A stretch of 28,922 nucleotides of DNA. It comes from Bacteroidales bacterium UBA3543 (GTDB lineage: Bacteria > Bacteroidota > Bacteroidia > Bacteroidales > UBA932). Shown here one piece after another: positions 1 to 9,210 of this stretch. The translations under genes were made by a program, and so were the position numbers. Every line of letters starts with the position of its first letter. Positions within the stretch are counted from its first letter, which is position 1. The notes below the pieces were generated by a model. The model was not told where the DNA came from, made no database searches, and saw only the letters and a list, made by a program, of their open reading frames with translations. The stretch covers positions 1 to 28,922 of the forward strand of contig DFOK01000018.1 of the NCBI GenBank assembly GCA_002376715.1. Direction: 5' to 3'.

Positions 1-48
1 TAGCTGTTCTCCGGTAAATTGTTCAAAAAGTATCCTTAGTTGTTCCAT
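1..48 (-). CDS. N-terminal fragment of an unidentified protein, cut by the window edge
   Basis: An ATG at 48-46 opens a frame reading MEQLRILFEQFTGEQL up to the window edge. It starts only 9 bases after the stop codon of the upstream nitroreductase-like gene and reads the same way, so it is probably the next gene of that transcript. Sixteen residues are too few for a family call. The pattern resembles the start of Bacteroidota aminoglycoside-phosphotransferase-like kinases, but that is a weak guess. No signal peptide is evident. Confidence 0.5.
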   Translation of the reverse strand, partial: MEQLRILFEQFTGEQL

Positions 49-57
49 TTTGGGGTT

Positions 58-645
58 TTATTTTTTATATCCTACAGTATGGACGAGTGTTATAACCTGA
101 CTATTGCTGAGCCGCAACCTTTGTGCCAGTTCTTCTTTCGGAACCATGGCGCGGGTAACGCCTCCCAGCCCTGCCTGGGCGCAGAAAAGATAAATATTTT
201 GTGAGATAAAACCGGTATTTGCGTATATGGCCTCAATCGTGCCCTGGGGTGTCTTGCCCTTGATTTTTGATGTGTCGGCGATCATCGCAATTTCCACAGC
301 GGCGGAGCCCACAAAGTCCTGTGTGCCGGTAAGGCTGCGAAGATCATCTTTATCGTGGAGCAGCAGACGGTTGCCCGCAGCATCATAGATGTAGGTACCG
401 CTCTCAAGGAAGACATAAAGGTCGATTTCCTGTCGGTTGTGTGATGAGGGAGCAGTGCGTTTATGATCTCGGTTGTAACCCCAGGCAGCCCAGAGCAGAT
501 CTGAAAGTGTTTGCAAGTCAAGTGGCTTTGAGGTCAGTTCCCTGGAGGATTCCCTACGATTGAGAGCCTCCATCAGAGGCATTCCTCCTTTGCGGCGCGG
601 CGCCGGGAGCGCTATGTCAGTTATCTCTTTCCATGTTCTGTCCAT
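58..645 (-). CDS. SagB/ThcOx-type nitroreductase-fold oxidoreductase
   Basis: The 195-residue protein fits the small SagB/ThcOx branch of the FMN-dependent nitroreductase superfamily. Visible marks are the basic N-terminal FMN-phosphate motif RRESSR (about residues 30-35), the segment RTAPSSHNRQEIDLYV (63-78), a GLGGV motif (159-163) and a C-terminal HTVGY strand. No signal peptide is seen, so it is probably cytoplasmic and dimeric like its family. The substrate cannot be told. The ATG at 645 is preceded by only 15 bases after the stop of the beta-propeller gene, so the two are likely co-transcribed. SagB proteins can serve azoline oxidation in RiPP pathways, but no cyclodehydratase or precursor lies nearby, and stand-alone members of this family are common. 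Family call firm, role unknown. Confidence 0.85.
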   Translation of the reverse strand: MDRTWKEITDIALPAPRRKGGMPLMEALNRRESSRELTSKPLDLQTLSDLLWAAWGYNRDHKRTAPSSHNRQEIDLYVFLESGTYIYDAAGNRLLLHDKDDLRSLTGTQDFVGSAAVEIAMIADTSKIKGKTPQGTIEAIYANTGFISQNIYLFCAQAGLGGVTRAMVPKEELAQRLRLSNSQVITLVHTVGYKK

Positions 646-660
646 AATCTATCTCTTTTA

Positions 661-2193
661 TCAATTAATTGAAATCTTGTAAATCTCATCTCCACGGGAA
701 CCGATAATGACGGCATTGTCTACTATTATCGGAGATCCCTCGAAATTAATGCCTACCTTTTGTGTAAGAAGTACCTCTCCGGTGACACCTTCAATCAGAT
801 AAACATATCCCCAACAGTCAGCTGCAAAGATATACATCTTTCCTTCGGGATCCAGCATCGGCACGGGAGAGGACCAGGCGTAGCGTTTGAGGTCAATGCT
901 GTATAGAGTTTTTCCTGTGCTTTTGTCAATGGCCATAAAAATACCCTTGAATGCCGGTATATGTGTGGTTATAGAGGCGAAAATATATTCGCTGCAATCT
1001 CCAATGCCCGGTAGTGGAGTGGAGAACATTCCTCCGTCGGACCATTTTTTCTCTGAAAATGCTTTTTGGCAGGCGATTTTGTTTTCCCAAACCTTTTCGC
1101 CGGTCAGGGCATTTAATTTTATGAAATGGGAAAATCCAATGGAATCCTGTTTGTCAACCTCACAGGATGTGTAAAGGTAGGGGATGCCCATCTCCTCGCA
1201 AAGCACCGGTGTAGCATCGTTGTCATCGTGGTTGTCATATCTCCATACCGGCTTGAGATTGTTCAGATTGAAGCAGATCACGTTGCCGCTGTTATCCGTA
1301 AAGTAGCCGTAGTTGCGATAGATGGCAGGTGAGGATTCGATGCCGGGGGCCTTTTTGCCCTTGATTCTATATCGCATAGTGGAGTGGAGACTCAATGTTC
1401 CCTGTTCCACAAGGTATTTGTATATCGTGCCGTTTTCACCCAATCTGAAAAGAAATTGCCCTACCCTTATGGGTGAAGAGTCATATGCACCCCATCCGCG
1501 CCATGCCTTGGGGTCTTTCGGCACAAAATGAGTTATGGCATGTTTATGCAGGTCTATTACCATAGCTCCGAAAGGAGGATTGATTTCTACTCCCTGTCCC
1601 ACATAAAGGTTGCCGTTGAGTGTCGGGTCAAGTGAAGGTGTGCCTTTTATGACATTGAAGACATCGATTGTGTTTCTGGAGGGTTGGCCGGAAGAATAAT
1701 CCAGAAAGTAGAGTTCACCTGCGAGCGAAGCGACGATGATTTCTTTGTTTGTGGCGGAATTGCCGATGATATCATAGTGCCATTCTGCCAGTAGAGGCTG
1801 TCCGGTCCATCCCGTGCCGCCTCCCCAGATGCCGTAAGGTGTTTTGGTGGTATCGAATGCAGTCTTGAATATCCAGTCGACACTAATCGATTCCGGTCTG
1901 CCCGCCACTTTCCCATGTTTTGGGAAATCTCTGTATGGACCTCCTCTGAAGGTTAATATGCCCGGAACGGAGTCGTACAGATCCCTTAAGTCTTCTAGAA
2001 CTCCGCTGTTGATCGTATCGAAAATTGTTATGTCGTATATCAATGCCTCGACGGAGGAGAAAGAGGTGTCCGGAAGAGGTGAAATAGCACTACATAGCCT
2101 ATCATTTTCGGGAGATGTACCTGTGACCCTTTTACTCTGCCTGTTGCAGAAGGAGAGCAACGTAAGTATAAGCAATAAGGATAGGGTCTTCAT
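661..2193 (-). CDS. PQQ-like beta-propeller repeat protein, probable lipoprotein
   Basis: The 510-residue protein starts with a hydrophobic signal segment ending LLSFC, giving a possible lipid-attached Cys at residue 16. Phe before the Cys is unusual for a lipobox, so lipidation is likely but not certain. The rest contains repeated beta-propeller blades with Trp/Gly-rich PQQ-like signatures (for example around residues 105-135, where WIFK is followed by GIWGGGTGW, and again near the C-terminus in KVGINFEGSPII). BamB-like and PQQ-dehydrogenase-like propellers share this look; there are no obvious dehydrogenase active-site features, so a binding or scaffold role outside the inner membrane is more likely. 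It has a possible promoter of its own just upstream and is followed after 15 bases by the nitroreductase-like gene. Confidence 0.85.
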   Translation of the reverse strand: MKTLSLLLILTLLSFCNRQSKRVTGTSPENDRLCSAISPLPDTSFSSVEALIYDITIFDTINSGVLEDLRDLYDSVPGILTFRGGPYRDFPKHGKVAGRPESISVDWIFKTAFDTTKTPYGIWGGGTGWTGQPLLAEWHYDIIGNSATNKEIIVASLAGELYFLDYSSGQPSRNTIDVFNVIKGTPSLDPTLNGNLYVGQGVEINPPFGAMVIDLHKHAITHFVPKDPKAWRGWGAYDSSPIRVGQFLFRLGENGTIYKYLVEQGTLSLHSTMRYRIKGKKAPGIESSPAIYRNYGYFTDNSGNVICFNLNNLKPVWRYDNHDDNDATPVLCEEMGIPYLYTSCEVDKQDSIGFSHFIKLNALTGEKVWENKIACQKAFSEKKWSDGGMFSTPLPGIGDCSEYIFASITTHIPAFKGIFMAIDKSTGKTLYSIDLKRYAWSSPVPMLDPEGKMYIFAADCWGYVYLIEGVTGEVLLTQKVGINFEGSPIIVDNAVIIGSRGDEIYKISIN

Positions 2194-2206
2194 CTTCTTT
2201 AAATTA

Positions 2207-2214
2207 CAAATATA
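2207..2214 (-). promoter_or_regulatory. Candidate Bacteroidota -7 box for the beta-propeller gene
   Basis: The minus strand reads TATATTTG here, an exact match to the TAnnTTTG -7 consensus, ending 13 bases before the ATG at 2193. No TTTG -33 element is found at the usual distance, so the call rests on one box. It lies in the 33-base gap after uvrA. Confidence 0.45.
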
Positions 2215-2226
2215 GTCAAAGAGTCT

Positions 2227-5037
2227 CTATTGTGGAAACTGATTCCTGAAAACTCCTGCCAAAGCAGCACCTGTAGGGAGTTCCGGATGGAGAGCCAACA
2301 TTTCCGGCGTGCCTTCAAATACCAGTTCGCCACCTTTGTCTCCGGCATCGGGACCGAGATCTATAACCCAGTCGGCTGCTCTTATGATGTCGAGGTTGTG
2401 TTCTACCACAATTATAGAGTGTCCTTTTTCGATAAGAGCATCAAATGACTTGAGCAGTTTTTCTATATCCTGAAAATGAAGTCCGGTGGTAGGTTCATCA
2501 AATATAAAGAGAATACTTCCTGAAGCGGACTCCTTTCCGAGGAATGAAGCCAGTTTGATTCTCTGACTTTCACCCCCGCTGAGAGTACTGCTGCTCTGCC
2601 CCAGACTGACATAGGAAAGTCCGACATCTTGGAGGGGCCGAAGTTTGTCGGCAATCCTCTTTGCCGTCAGGTCGTTTTGAGCTGAGAAAAACTCTATGGC
2701 CTCATCTACGCTCATATTTAGCACATCGCTGATATTCTTACCCTGAAAGTTTACCTCGAGAATATCGGGTTGGAACCTTTTGCCGCCGCATGCCTCACAG
2801 GTGATGGTTACATCTGCCATAAACTGCATCTCTATTTTGATCACTCCTTCTCCCTGACATTCAGGACAGCGTCCTCCGTCAATATTGAATGAAAAATGGG
2901 AGTGTCCGTAGTTGTTCATTTTTGCATAGGGTTGCTCTGAAAAAAGCTTGCGGATGTCATCATAGACCTTAAGGTAGGTTACGGGGTTGGACCTTGAACT
3001 CTTGCCGATAGGATTTTGGTCTATATATTCGACCGAACTCACCCTGCCCAGATCTCCCCTCAGTTCCTTAAACAGTCCGGGTTTGCTTCCCAACTGGTGA
3101 ATATGGCGGTAAAGTGCAGGATGCAGTATATCTCCCACCAGAGAAGATTTACCGCTGCCACTGACACCCGTAACTGCAGTGAGACATTTTAGTGGAAAGC
3201 GGACATTGATATTCTTCAGATTGTTCTGCATAGCACCTACTACCTCTATGGAGTAGTTCCATCTTCTTCTCGCAGGAGGGATACTCGTTAGATTTCTTTC
3301 AGAGAGGTATTTGAGTGTGAGTGATGAATTATTTCCACCGGTGACCGGCCCTTGATAGACAACCTCGCCGCCATATTTTCCTGCCAGCGGTCCGATGTCT
3401 ATGAGCTGGTCTGCAGCACGTATGATATCTTCGTCGTGTTCCACTACAATCACGGTGTTGCCGAGGTCACGGAGTTTTTTCAGTACTGATATAAGGCGGC
3501 GGGTGTCCCTGGGATGAAGACCTATGCTCGGCTCGTCCAGAATATACATGGATCCCACCAGATTGTTGCCCAGAGAGCTTACAAGGGCGATGCGCTGGCT
3601 TTCTCCTCCGCTGAGGGTAGAAGAGGGCCTGTCAAGGGTAAGGTAGGAGAGTCCCACGGATTTGATATAGCCCAGTCGCTGTCCTATCTCCTTGAGCGCC
3701 CTGGATGCTATACCGTAGTCATATTCATCCAGTTCGATTCCGGATTTGGATCCGGGCAGCAGTGCTTCAAAGTGTTTTGCCAGATCTCCTACCTGCATCT
3801 GCATCAGTTCGGTAATATCTTTGCCGCCTATTTTTACCCAGCGAGCCTGTTCCTTAAGTCTGGTACCGTTGCAGAGACGGCAGGTGGTTTTTCCGGAGTA
3901 GCGGGAGAGCATATAATTGAATTGTATCTTGTACTTTTTACTCTCAATCCACTTGAAGAAAGGAGTGATGGCCGTACTGCCCTGTACTCCATCCCACAGT
4001 ATGTTTTTTTCTTGTTGGGAAAGCTTGTTATATGGTTTGTGGATCGGAAATCCGGTCTGTGTGGATTCCATTATGAAATCATTCAGAAAACGGCTCATAG
4101 TCTCTCCCTTCCAGCATGCCACTGCACCTTCATAGACACTTAGAGAGGGATCAGGGATTACAAGAGCTTCATCAATACCCATTACCTTGCCGAAACCGCC
4201 ACACCCCGAACAGGCGCCAAGTGGATTGTTGTAACTGAACATATGTTCGGCCGGACGGTCGAACACTATTCCATCGCACTCGAAAATGTTTGAAAACTCT
4301 TTAAATAGACCATCGCTGAAAACGGCTATGCGTCCGTTTCCCCGGGTAAATGCAGTCTGAACGGAGTCCAGGAGTCGACTGCGTGTCTCTTCGTCGTCAC
4401 TTACGATGATACGGTCCACTAGCAGATAGAGTTCCATCTTTTCAAAATCCGTCATATTTTGCAAGATCTCATCTATCCTGAAAATAATCCCCTCTGGTGA
4501 GGCGACTCTGACAAATCCCTCCTGCTTCAGATCCAGAAGTTTCTCTACCTTGCCATCCTGCTTCCATTCCATATCCGCTACTATTAGCACTGTGTTACCC
4601 TCACCAAGGGAAAAAATATAATCGGAGACGCTTTTAGGCGTATCGCAGGTCACTTCTCTGCCGGAAATGGGGGAATATGTCCTGCCAATCTTGGCATAAA
4701 GCAGCCTCAGATAGTCGTAAATCTCGCTGCTGGAGGCAACCGTGGATCTGGAATTGCGGCTGTGTACACGCTGGCCGATGGCAATCGCCGGCGGTATGCC
4801 GGTGATGTAGTCCACTGCCGGTTTGTTCATCCTGCCGAGAAATTGTCTTGCAAACGACGAGAGACTTTCGGCAAAACGGCGCTGTCCTTCGGCAAAAAGC
4901 GTATCGAATGCTAAAGAAGATTTGCCGGAACCGGATACACCGGTGATAACCACCAGTTTGTCCCTCGGTATTTTCAGGTCTATGTTCTTTAGATTATTGA
5001 CCCTGGCTCCCTTGATATGTATCTGTTTGTCGGTCAT
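2227..5037 (-). CDS. uvrA: UvrA excinuclease ABC subunit A
   Basis: The 936-residue protein matches the length of UvrA (about 940), the damage-sensing ATPase of nucleotide excision repair that loads UvrB. Two ABC ATPase modules are visible: Walker A GVSGSGKSS at 33-41 and again at 624-632, and signatures LSGGESQR near 475 and 819. Cysteine pairs sit at 276/279, 386/389, 724/727 and 747/750; the last two pairs form the zinc module that contacts DNA. The first CxxC pair of the other zinc module is reduced to a single Cys (254), unlike E. coli. The usual block RNPRSTVGT reads RNSRSTVASSS (94-104). Bacteroidota often carry more than one UvrA, so this could be a paralogue. It follows the RSH gene by 9 bases, in the same operon as uvrB. 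Confidence 0.95.
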   Translation of the reverse strand: MTDKQIHIKGARVNNLKNIDLKIPRDKLVVITGVSGSGKSSLAFDTLFAEGQRRFAESLSSFARQFLGRMNKPAVDYITGIPPAIAIGQRVHSRNSRSTVASSSEIYDYLRLLYAKIGRTYSPISGREVTCDTPKSVSDYIFSLGEGNTVLIVADMEWKQDGKVEKLLDLKQEGFVRVASPEGIIFRIDEILQNMTDFEKMELYLLVDRIIVSDDEETRSRLLDSVQTAFTRGNGRIAVFSDGLFKEFSNIFECDGIVFDRPAEHMFSYNNPLGACSGCGGFGKVMGIDEALVIPDPSLSVYEGAVACWKGETMSRFLNDFIMESTQTGFPIHKPYNKLSQQEKNILWDGVQGSTAITPFFKWIESKKYKIQFNYMLSRYSGKTTCRLCNGTRLKEQARWVKIGGKDITELMQMQVGDLAKHFEALLPGSKSGIELDEYDYGIASRALKEIGQRLGYIKSVGLSYLTLDRPSSTLSGGESQRIALVSSLGNNLVGSMYILDEPSIGLHPRDTRRLISVLKKLRDLGNTVIVVEHDEDIIRAADQLIDIGPLAGKYGGEVVYQGPVTGGNNSSLTLKYLSERNLTSIPPARRRWNYSIEVVGAMQNNLKNINVRFPLKCLTAVTGVSGSGKSSLVGDILHPALYRHIHQLGSKPGLFKELRGDLGRVSSVEYIDQNPIGKSSRSNPVTYLKVYDDIRKLFSEQPYAKMNNYGHSHFSFNIDGGRCPECQGEGVIKIEMQFMADVTITCEACGGKRFQPDILEVNFQGKNISDVLNMSVDEAIEFFSAQNDLTAKRIADKLRPLQDVGLSYVSLGQSSSTLSGGESQRIKLASFLGKESASGSILFIFDEPTTGLHFQDIEKLLKSFDALIEKGHSIIVVEHNLDIIRAADWVIDLGPDAGDKGGELVFEGTPEMLALHPELPTGAALAGVFRNQFPQ

Positions 5038-5046
5038 GATACAATA

Positions 5047-7206
5047 CTATAGCCGTGTTACCTGTCTTACATACCCAAGCTTTTTGAGTGATGCTATTAT
5101 CTTGTCCAGTTCGAGATTGCTGGGAACATAGAGTTGCATCATTATTTCGAACTCTCCTCTCTTTTCGTTCACATTGAAAGAGCGTATGGAGGCTTTGAAC
5201 AAATTGACGGTTGTTATTATATTATTAGTGGTGGCGAAATCACCATAAGACATTATACGCAATGTTACCTGAAAACTTCCTTTGCCGACGTTGTCCCTCC
5301 ATTTTACCTTCTGTATCCTGTAAGGGTAAGATTCTATCAGGCGTGCGGCATTCGGGCAGGAAATGCGGTGGATTTTAATGCCTTCCCTGATGGTGACAAA
5401 ACCGAATACTTCATCTCCGAAAATGGGATTACAGCACTTTGCCATCCTGTAATCTACGTTTCCCAGTTTTCCGTCAATTACCAGATAGTCGGACGACTCC
5501 TCTTTCGTACTGCTTCTGCTAACCTTCTCAAAAGTATCGGGCAACTTCTCCTGCCTCTTGTCTTCGGATAAAAATTCCTTTACCTCCACCATGTTAATGG
5601 AATCATCCCCGATAGCGCTGTAAAACTCGTTGAGAGTTTTGTATTTATATTTCTTGATCAGGGCGTGGAGTATTTCGTCATTCGCCTCGATTTTCCAGTT
5701 TTTAAGTCTTCTTTCGAAAATTTCCTTCCCGATCGATGCCCTCTTGTTTTCTTCCTCCTTGAGTTTTTGTTTGATTTTACTCCTCGCTTTAGAGGAAACG
5801 ACAATATTGAGCCAGTCAGAGGTGGGTTTTTGGTTTTTGTTGCTTATGATCTCCACTACATCTCCGGTCTTGAGCTTCTCTTTGATGGAGACCATTTTCC
5901 CGTTGACACGGCCTCCGGAGCACTTTACGCCGAGGTTGGTGTGGATGTCAAATGCGAAATCCAGCACAGTTGCCCCTTCTGGGAGTTGTCTGAGGTCCCC
6001 TGTAGGAGTGAAAACGAATATTTCGTTGAGCAGAATAGGGGAGACTTGTGTGTATTGTTGCAGGTCATTACCCTCCTGCATAATAATTCGCACTCTGTCA
6101 AGCCAACTGCTGATTCCGCTTCCGCTTTTTACGCCTTTGTACGACCAGTGTGATGCGTGCCCATGTTCTGCTTCATAATCCATTCTGACAGTACGGATCT
6201 GTACTTCAATTGTGATACCCTCTTTGTATTGGACTGTGGTATGAAGTGATTCGTAACCGTTCTCCTTTGGTACGGTAATCCAGTCACGCAGACGTGAGGT
6301 GTCGGGCTGGTATTTTTCGGTCACCAGAGAATAGACCTGCCAGCAAAGTTCCTGTTCTTTTTCTCTATCGGGCGGAGATTCAATGATAAATCTGATGGCA
6401 AATACATCGTGAATTTTCTCAAAGGGTACCTTCTGGGATTGCATCTTTTTCCAGATGGAATAGGCACTCTTGGTGCGTGCCTTGAGCGTATATTCGATGC
6501 CGTTGCGGCTAAGTTTATCTTTCAAGGGATTAACAAAGCGGCTTACCAGCAGATTTCGGTCCCTTTCGGTAGCCTTGAGGTTGTTGGTGATGGCACGATA
6601 TTGCTCCGGTTCGGCATATTTGAGAAAAAGATCTTCCAGTTCGCTTTTTATACGGTAAAGTCCGAGTTGGTGAGCGAGCGGTATATAGAGCAGCATACTC
6701 TCCATTATCTTGGACTTGTGCTTGGATGCGGGTAATATGTCGAGGTTTCGCATCACCTCCACGCGGTCTGCAAGCTTAATCAGTATTACCCGAGGGTCGC
6801 TGGAATAAGAAACTATAAGTTTGCGGTAACGTTCGGCATCGAGATTTGTCTCCTGGAGCTTTATTGAAGCTATGTTGTTCAGTCCTGCTACAATATCTAC
6901 GATTTCCTTCGGAAAATCAGACTTGAAACTGTTGAAAAGTACCGTTCTATTAAGCTCGGATGGGTTTTCCACCTTGAAACGATTGGCTTCGTGTAAAAAC
7001 ACGGCCGTTACGGAATCTACCATCAGGCCCATTTCCGAAATGATTGATACTACTCCCAGAGGGTGTTCGATAAATGGTCTGTTGTTGCCGCGTTCTCTAT
7101 CTCTCAACTCGGATTCAGCTATGCGATAAGCACGTGTAACCATTGCAGCATCCTCTTCGCTGTAATTACGGATTATATTTTTAAGTATTTCGGGAGTCAT
7201 TGTCAT
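5047..7206 (-). CDS. Long RSH (RelA/SpoT) protein with intact ppGpp synthetase and degenerate hydrolase domain
   Basis: The 719-residue protein has the full long-RSH order: HD domain (about 20-200), RelA/SpoT synthetase (about 235-355), TGS (about 392-455), conserved-cysteine region (CCNP at 591) and C-terminal ACT (about 645-719). The synthetase keeps RxKxxYSIWKKM (244-255), the Asp in HDVFAIRF (267), the PKENGYESLHTTV segment (313-325) and EVQIRT (334-339). The HD domain keeps the first His (48) and LADR Asp (147), but the catalytic HDxxED reads HEANRF (72-77) and the Asn of DRxxNM is Val (151). It should therefore make (p)ppGpp but probably not degrade it, as in RelA. It sits 3 bases after uvrB and 9 before uvrA, an unusual setting. 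ATG at 7206 chosen; a second Met lies two codons in. Confidence 0.93.
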   Translation of the reverse strand: MTMTPEILKNIIRNYSEEDAAMVTRAYRIAESELRDRERGNNRPFIEHPLGVVSIISEMGLMVDSVTAVFLHEANRFKVENPSELNRTVLFNSFKSDFPKEIVDIVAGLNNIASIKLQETNLDAERYRKLIVSYSSDPRVILIKLADRVEVMRNLDILPASKHKSKIMESMLLYIPLAHQLGLYRIKSELEDLFLKYAEPEQYRAITNNLKATERDRNLLVSRFVNPLKDKLSRNGIEYTLKARTKSAYSIWKKMQSQKVPFEKIHDVFAIRFIIESPPDREKEQELCWQVYSLVTEKYQPDTSRLRDWITVPKENGYESLHTTVQYKEGITIEVQIRTVRMDYEAEHGHASHWSYKGVKSGSGISSWLDRVRIIMQEGNDLQQYTQVSPILLNEIFVFTPTGDLRQLPEGATVLDFAFDIHTNLGVKCSGGRVNGKMVSIKEKLKTGDVVEIISNKNQKPTSDWLNIVVSSKARSKIKQKLKEEENKRASIGKEIFERRLKNWKIEANDEILHALIKKYKYKTLNEFYSAIGDDSINMVEVKEFLSEDKRQEKLPDTFEKVSRSSTKEESSDYLVIDGKLGNVDYRMAKCCNPIFGDEVFGFVTIREGIKIHRISCPNAARLIESYPYRIQKVKWRDNVGKGSFQVTLRIMSYGDFATTNNIITTVNLFKASIRSFNVNEKRGEFEIMMQLYVPSNLELDKIIASLKKLGYVRQVTRL

Positions 7207-7209
7207 CTG

Positions 7210-9201
7210 CTATTTCAGTAATTTCTTGAGGGAATTCATTTCATCCCTATATTTTGCGGCAAGAATGAAATCCAATTCTGCCGCCGATTCCTCCATCTTC
7301 TTTTTGGCAGCCTCCACTGCACGAATCAGTTCTGCCGGAGACATCCTGCTGATGACAGGGTCCTCTGCCAGCATCCGCACTTCTGCCTCTTCCCGGGCCT
7401 GATATGTGTTCTTTGAGAGAACACTCCTTGCAGAGACCGCCACCTGTTTGGGAGTGATACCGTGAGTCTTGTTATAGGCCTCCTGTTTGGCTCTGCGCCT
7501 CTCAGTCTCATTCATAGTTTCTTTCATGGAACGTGTGATGGTATCCGCATACATTATCACCTTGCCGTTGAGATTGCGCGCCGCTCTGCCTGCGGTTTGT
7601 GTAAGAGCCCTGCCGGAGCGGAGAAATCCCTCTTTGTCGGCATCCAGTATTGCAACCAGCGATACTGAAGGTATGTCAAGACCTTCGCGCAGTAAATTGA
7701 CTCCCACCAAGACATCAAACCTGCCTTCCTTGAAATCCTCAATTATTTCAACCCTCTCGAGCGTATCCACATCCGAGTGAATGTAGCGAGCTCTTACAGA
7801 GGCCTTGGTCAGATATTTCTCAAGTTCTTCAGCCATTCTCTTGGTCAAAGTGGTGACAAGCACTCTTTCATCCTGCTCGGCACGTATCTCTATCTCTTCC
7901 AGCAGGTCGTCCACCTGGTTTGCGATGGGTCGGATCTCGATAGGAGGGTCCAGGAGTCCCGTAGGCCGTACTATCTGCTCCACAATCACGCCGCCTGAGG
8001 CCTCCAATTCGTACTCACCCGGAGTTGCACTTACGAAAAGTCGCTGGCCGATCAAGGACTCAAACTCGTCAAATTTCAAGGGACGGTTGTCGGCGGCTGC
8101 CGGAAGGCGGAATCCATACTCCACCAGAGTCTCCTTGCGGGAACGGTCTCCACCATACATTGCCCTCACCTGGGGCAGTGTGACATGACTTTCATCTACA
8201 AATGTAAGAAAATCATCCGGAAAGTAGTCTATCAGGCAGAAGGGTCTTTCACCGGCCTTGCGACCGTCAAAATATCTCGAATAGTTCTCTATACCGGGGC
8301 AATAGCCGATCTCCCTGATCATCTCCAGGTCATATTCCACACGACTTTTAAGCCTCTTGGCCTCAAGATGTTTGCCAATTTCCCTAAAATAGTTGTACCG
8401 GGCCATCATATCGTCCTGAATGTTGTTAATCGCACTGCGAATACGTTCCTTTGTAGTGACGAAATTGTTGGCGGGGAAAATGGATATCTCATTTAAATAT
8501 TCAAGTGTAGTGCCGCTAAGGGGGTCGGTCATCTCGATGCTCTCAATTTCATCACCGAAAAAGAGTACTCTGAAAGAGATATCGCCATAGGCGGGATAAA
8601 TCTCGACACACTCTCCCTTGACCCTGAAATTGCCTCTGTTAAACTCAATTTCATTGCGTGAATAGAGAGCATCGACCAGCTTATAAAGGAGCTGCTGGCG
8701 GCTAAACAATTCTCCTCTCTTGATGTGAATGGTGGTGCTGTGAAAATCCTCGGGATTTCCGATACCGTAGAGGCATGATACGGAGGAGACCACAACGATG
8801 TCTCTTCGCCCCGACAGGAGGGACGAGGAGGTGCTCAGACGGAGTTTCTCAATTTCGTCGTTGATGCTAAGATCCTTCTCGATGTAGGTATCGGTCGTGG
8901 GCAGATAGGCCTCAGGTTGATAGTAATCGTAGTATGATACGAAATACTCCACCGCATTGTCCGGAAAGAAGGATTTGAATTCGCCGTAGAGCTGTGCGGC
9001 GAGTGTTTTGTTGTGGCTCAGGATAAGTGTCGGCCTTTGAAGGCGTTCGATGACATTGGCCATAGTGAAGGTCTTGCCCGATCCTGTCACACCCATAAGC
9101 GTAGTTGCCCGAGTGCCTTCCCTGATCGAATTGCAGATCTGCTCTATAGCCTCCGGCTGGTCACCTGTAGGTTTGTATGACGAACTGATCCTGAACTCCA
9201 T
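7210..9201 (-). CDS. uvrB: UvrB excinuclease ABC subunit B
   Basis: The 663-residue protein is UvrB, the helicase-like subunit that receives DNA from UvrA, verifies the lesion and recruits UvrC. Walker A is GVTGSGKT (37-44), the Tyr-rich beta-hairpin inserted between strands lies at about 89-110, the DESH box at 336-339, and helicase motif VI QTAGRAARN at 535-543. The last 40 residues form the UVR coiled-coil motif that binds UvrC. Length is normal (E. coli 673). It begins 9 bases after the amidase stop codon and ends 3 bases before the RSH start, so translation of the three is probably coupled. Motif VI differs slightly from the enterobacterial form (A for I in QTIGR), with no catalytic residue lost. 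Confidence 0.97.
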   Translation of the reverse strand: MEFRISSSYKPTGDQPEAIEQICNSIREGTRATTLMGVTGSGKTFTMANVIERLQRPTLILSHNKTLAAQLYGEFKSFFPDNAVEYFVSYYDYYQPEAYLPTTDTYIEKDLSINDEIEKLRLSTSSSLLSGRRDIVVVSSVSCLYGIGNPEDFHSTTIHIKRGELFSRQQLLYKLVDALYSRNEIEFNRGNFRVKGECVEIYPAYGDISFRVLFFGDEIESIEMTDPLSGTTLEYLNEISIFPANNFVTTKERIRSAINNIQDDMMARYNYFREIGKHLEAKRLKSRVEYDLEMIREIGYCPGIENYSRYFDGRKAGERPFCLIDYFPDDFLTFVDESHVTLPQVRAMYGGDRSRKETLVEYGFRLPAAADNRPLKFDEFESLIGQRLFVSATPGEYELEASGGVIVEQIVRPTGLLDPPIEIRPIANQVDDLLEEIEIRAEQDERVLVTTLTKRMAEELEKYLTKASVRARYIHSDVDTLERVEIIEDFKEGRFDVLVGVNLLREGLDIPSVSLVAILDADKEGFLRSGRALTQTAGRAARNLNGKVIMYADTITRSMKETMNETERRRAKQEAYNKTHGITPKQVAVSARSVLSKNTYQAREEAEVRMLAEDPVISRMSPAELIRAVEAAKKKMEESAAELDFILAAKYRDEMNSLKKLLK

Positions 9202-9210
9202 TATCCAACT

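Noticed and set aside
58..645. SagB-like gene as part of an azole-forming RiPP cluster
   Set aside because: No cyclodehydratase, precursor or transporter of that type lies nearby, and similar stand-alone proteins are common.
3514..4143. 209-codon open frame on the plus strand
   Set aside because: It lies wholly antisense to the uvrA coding sequence, which is conserved throughout.
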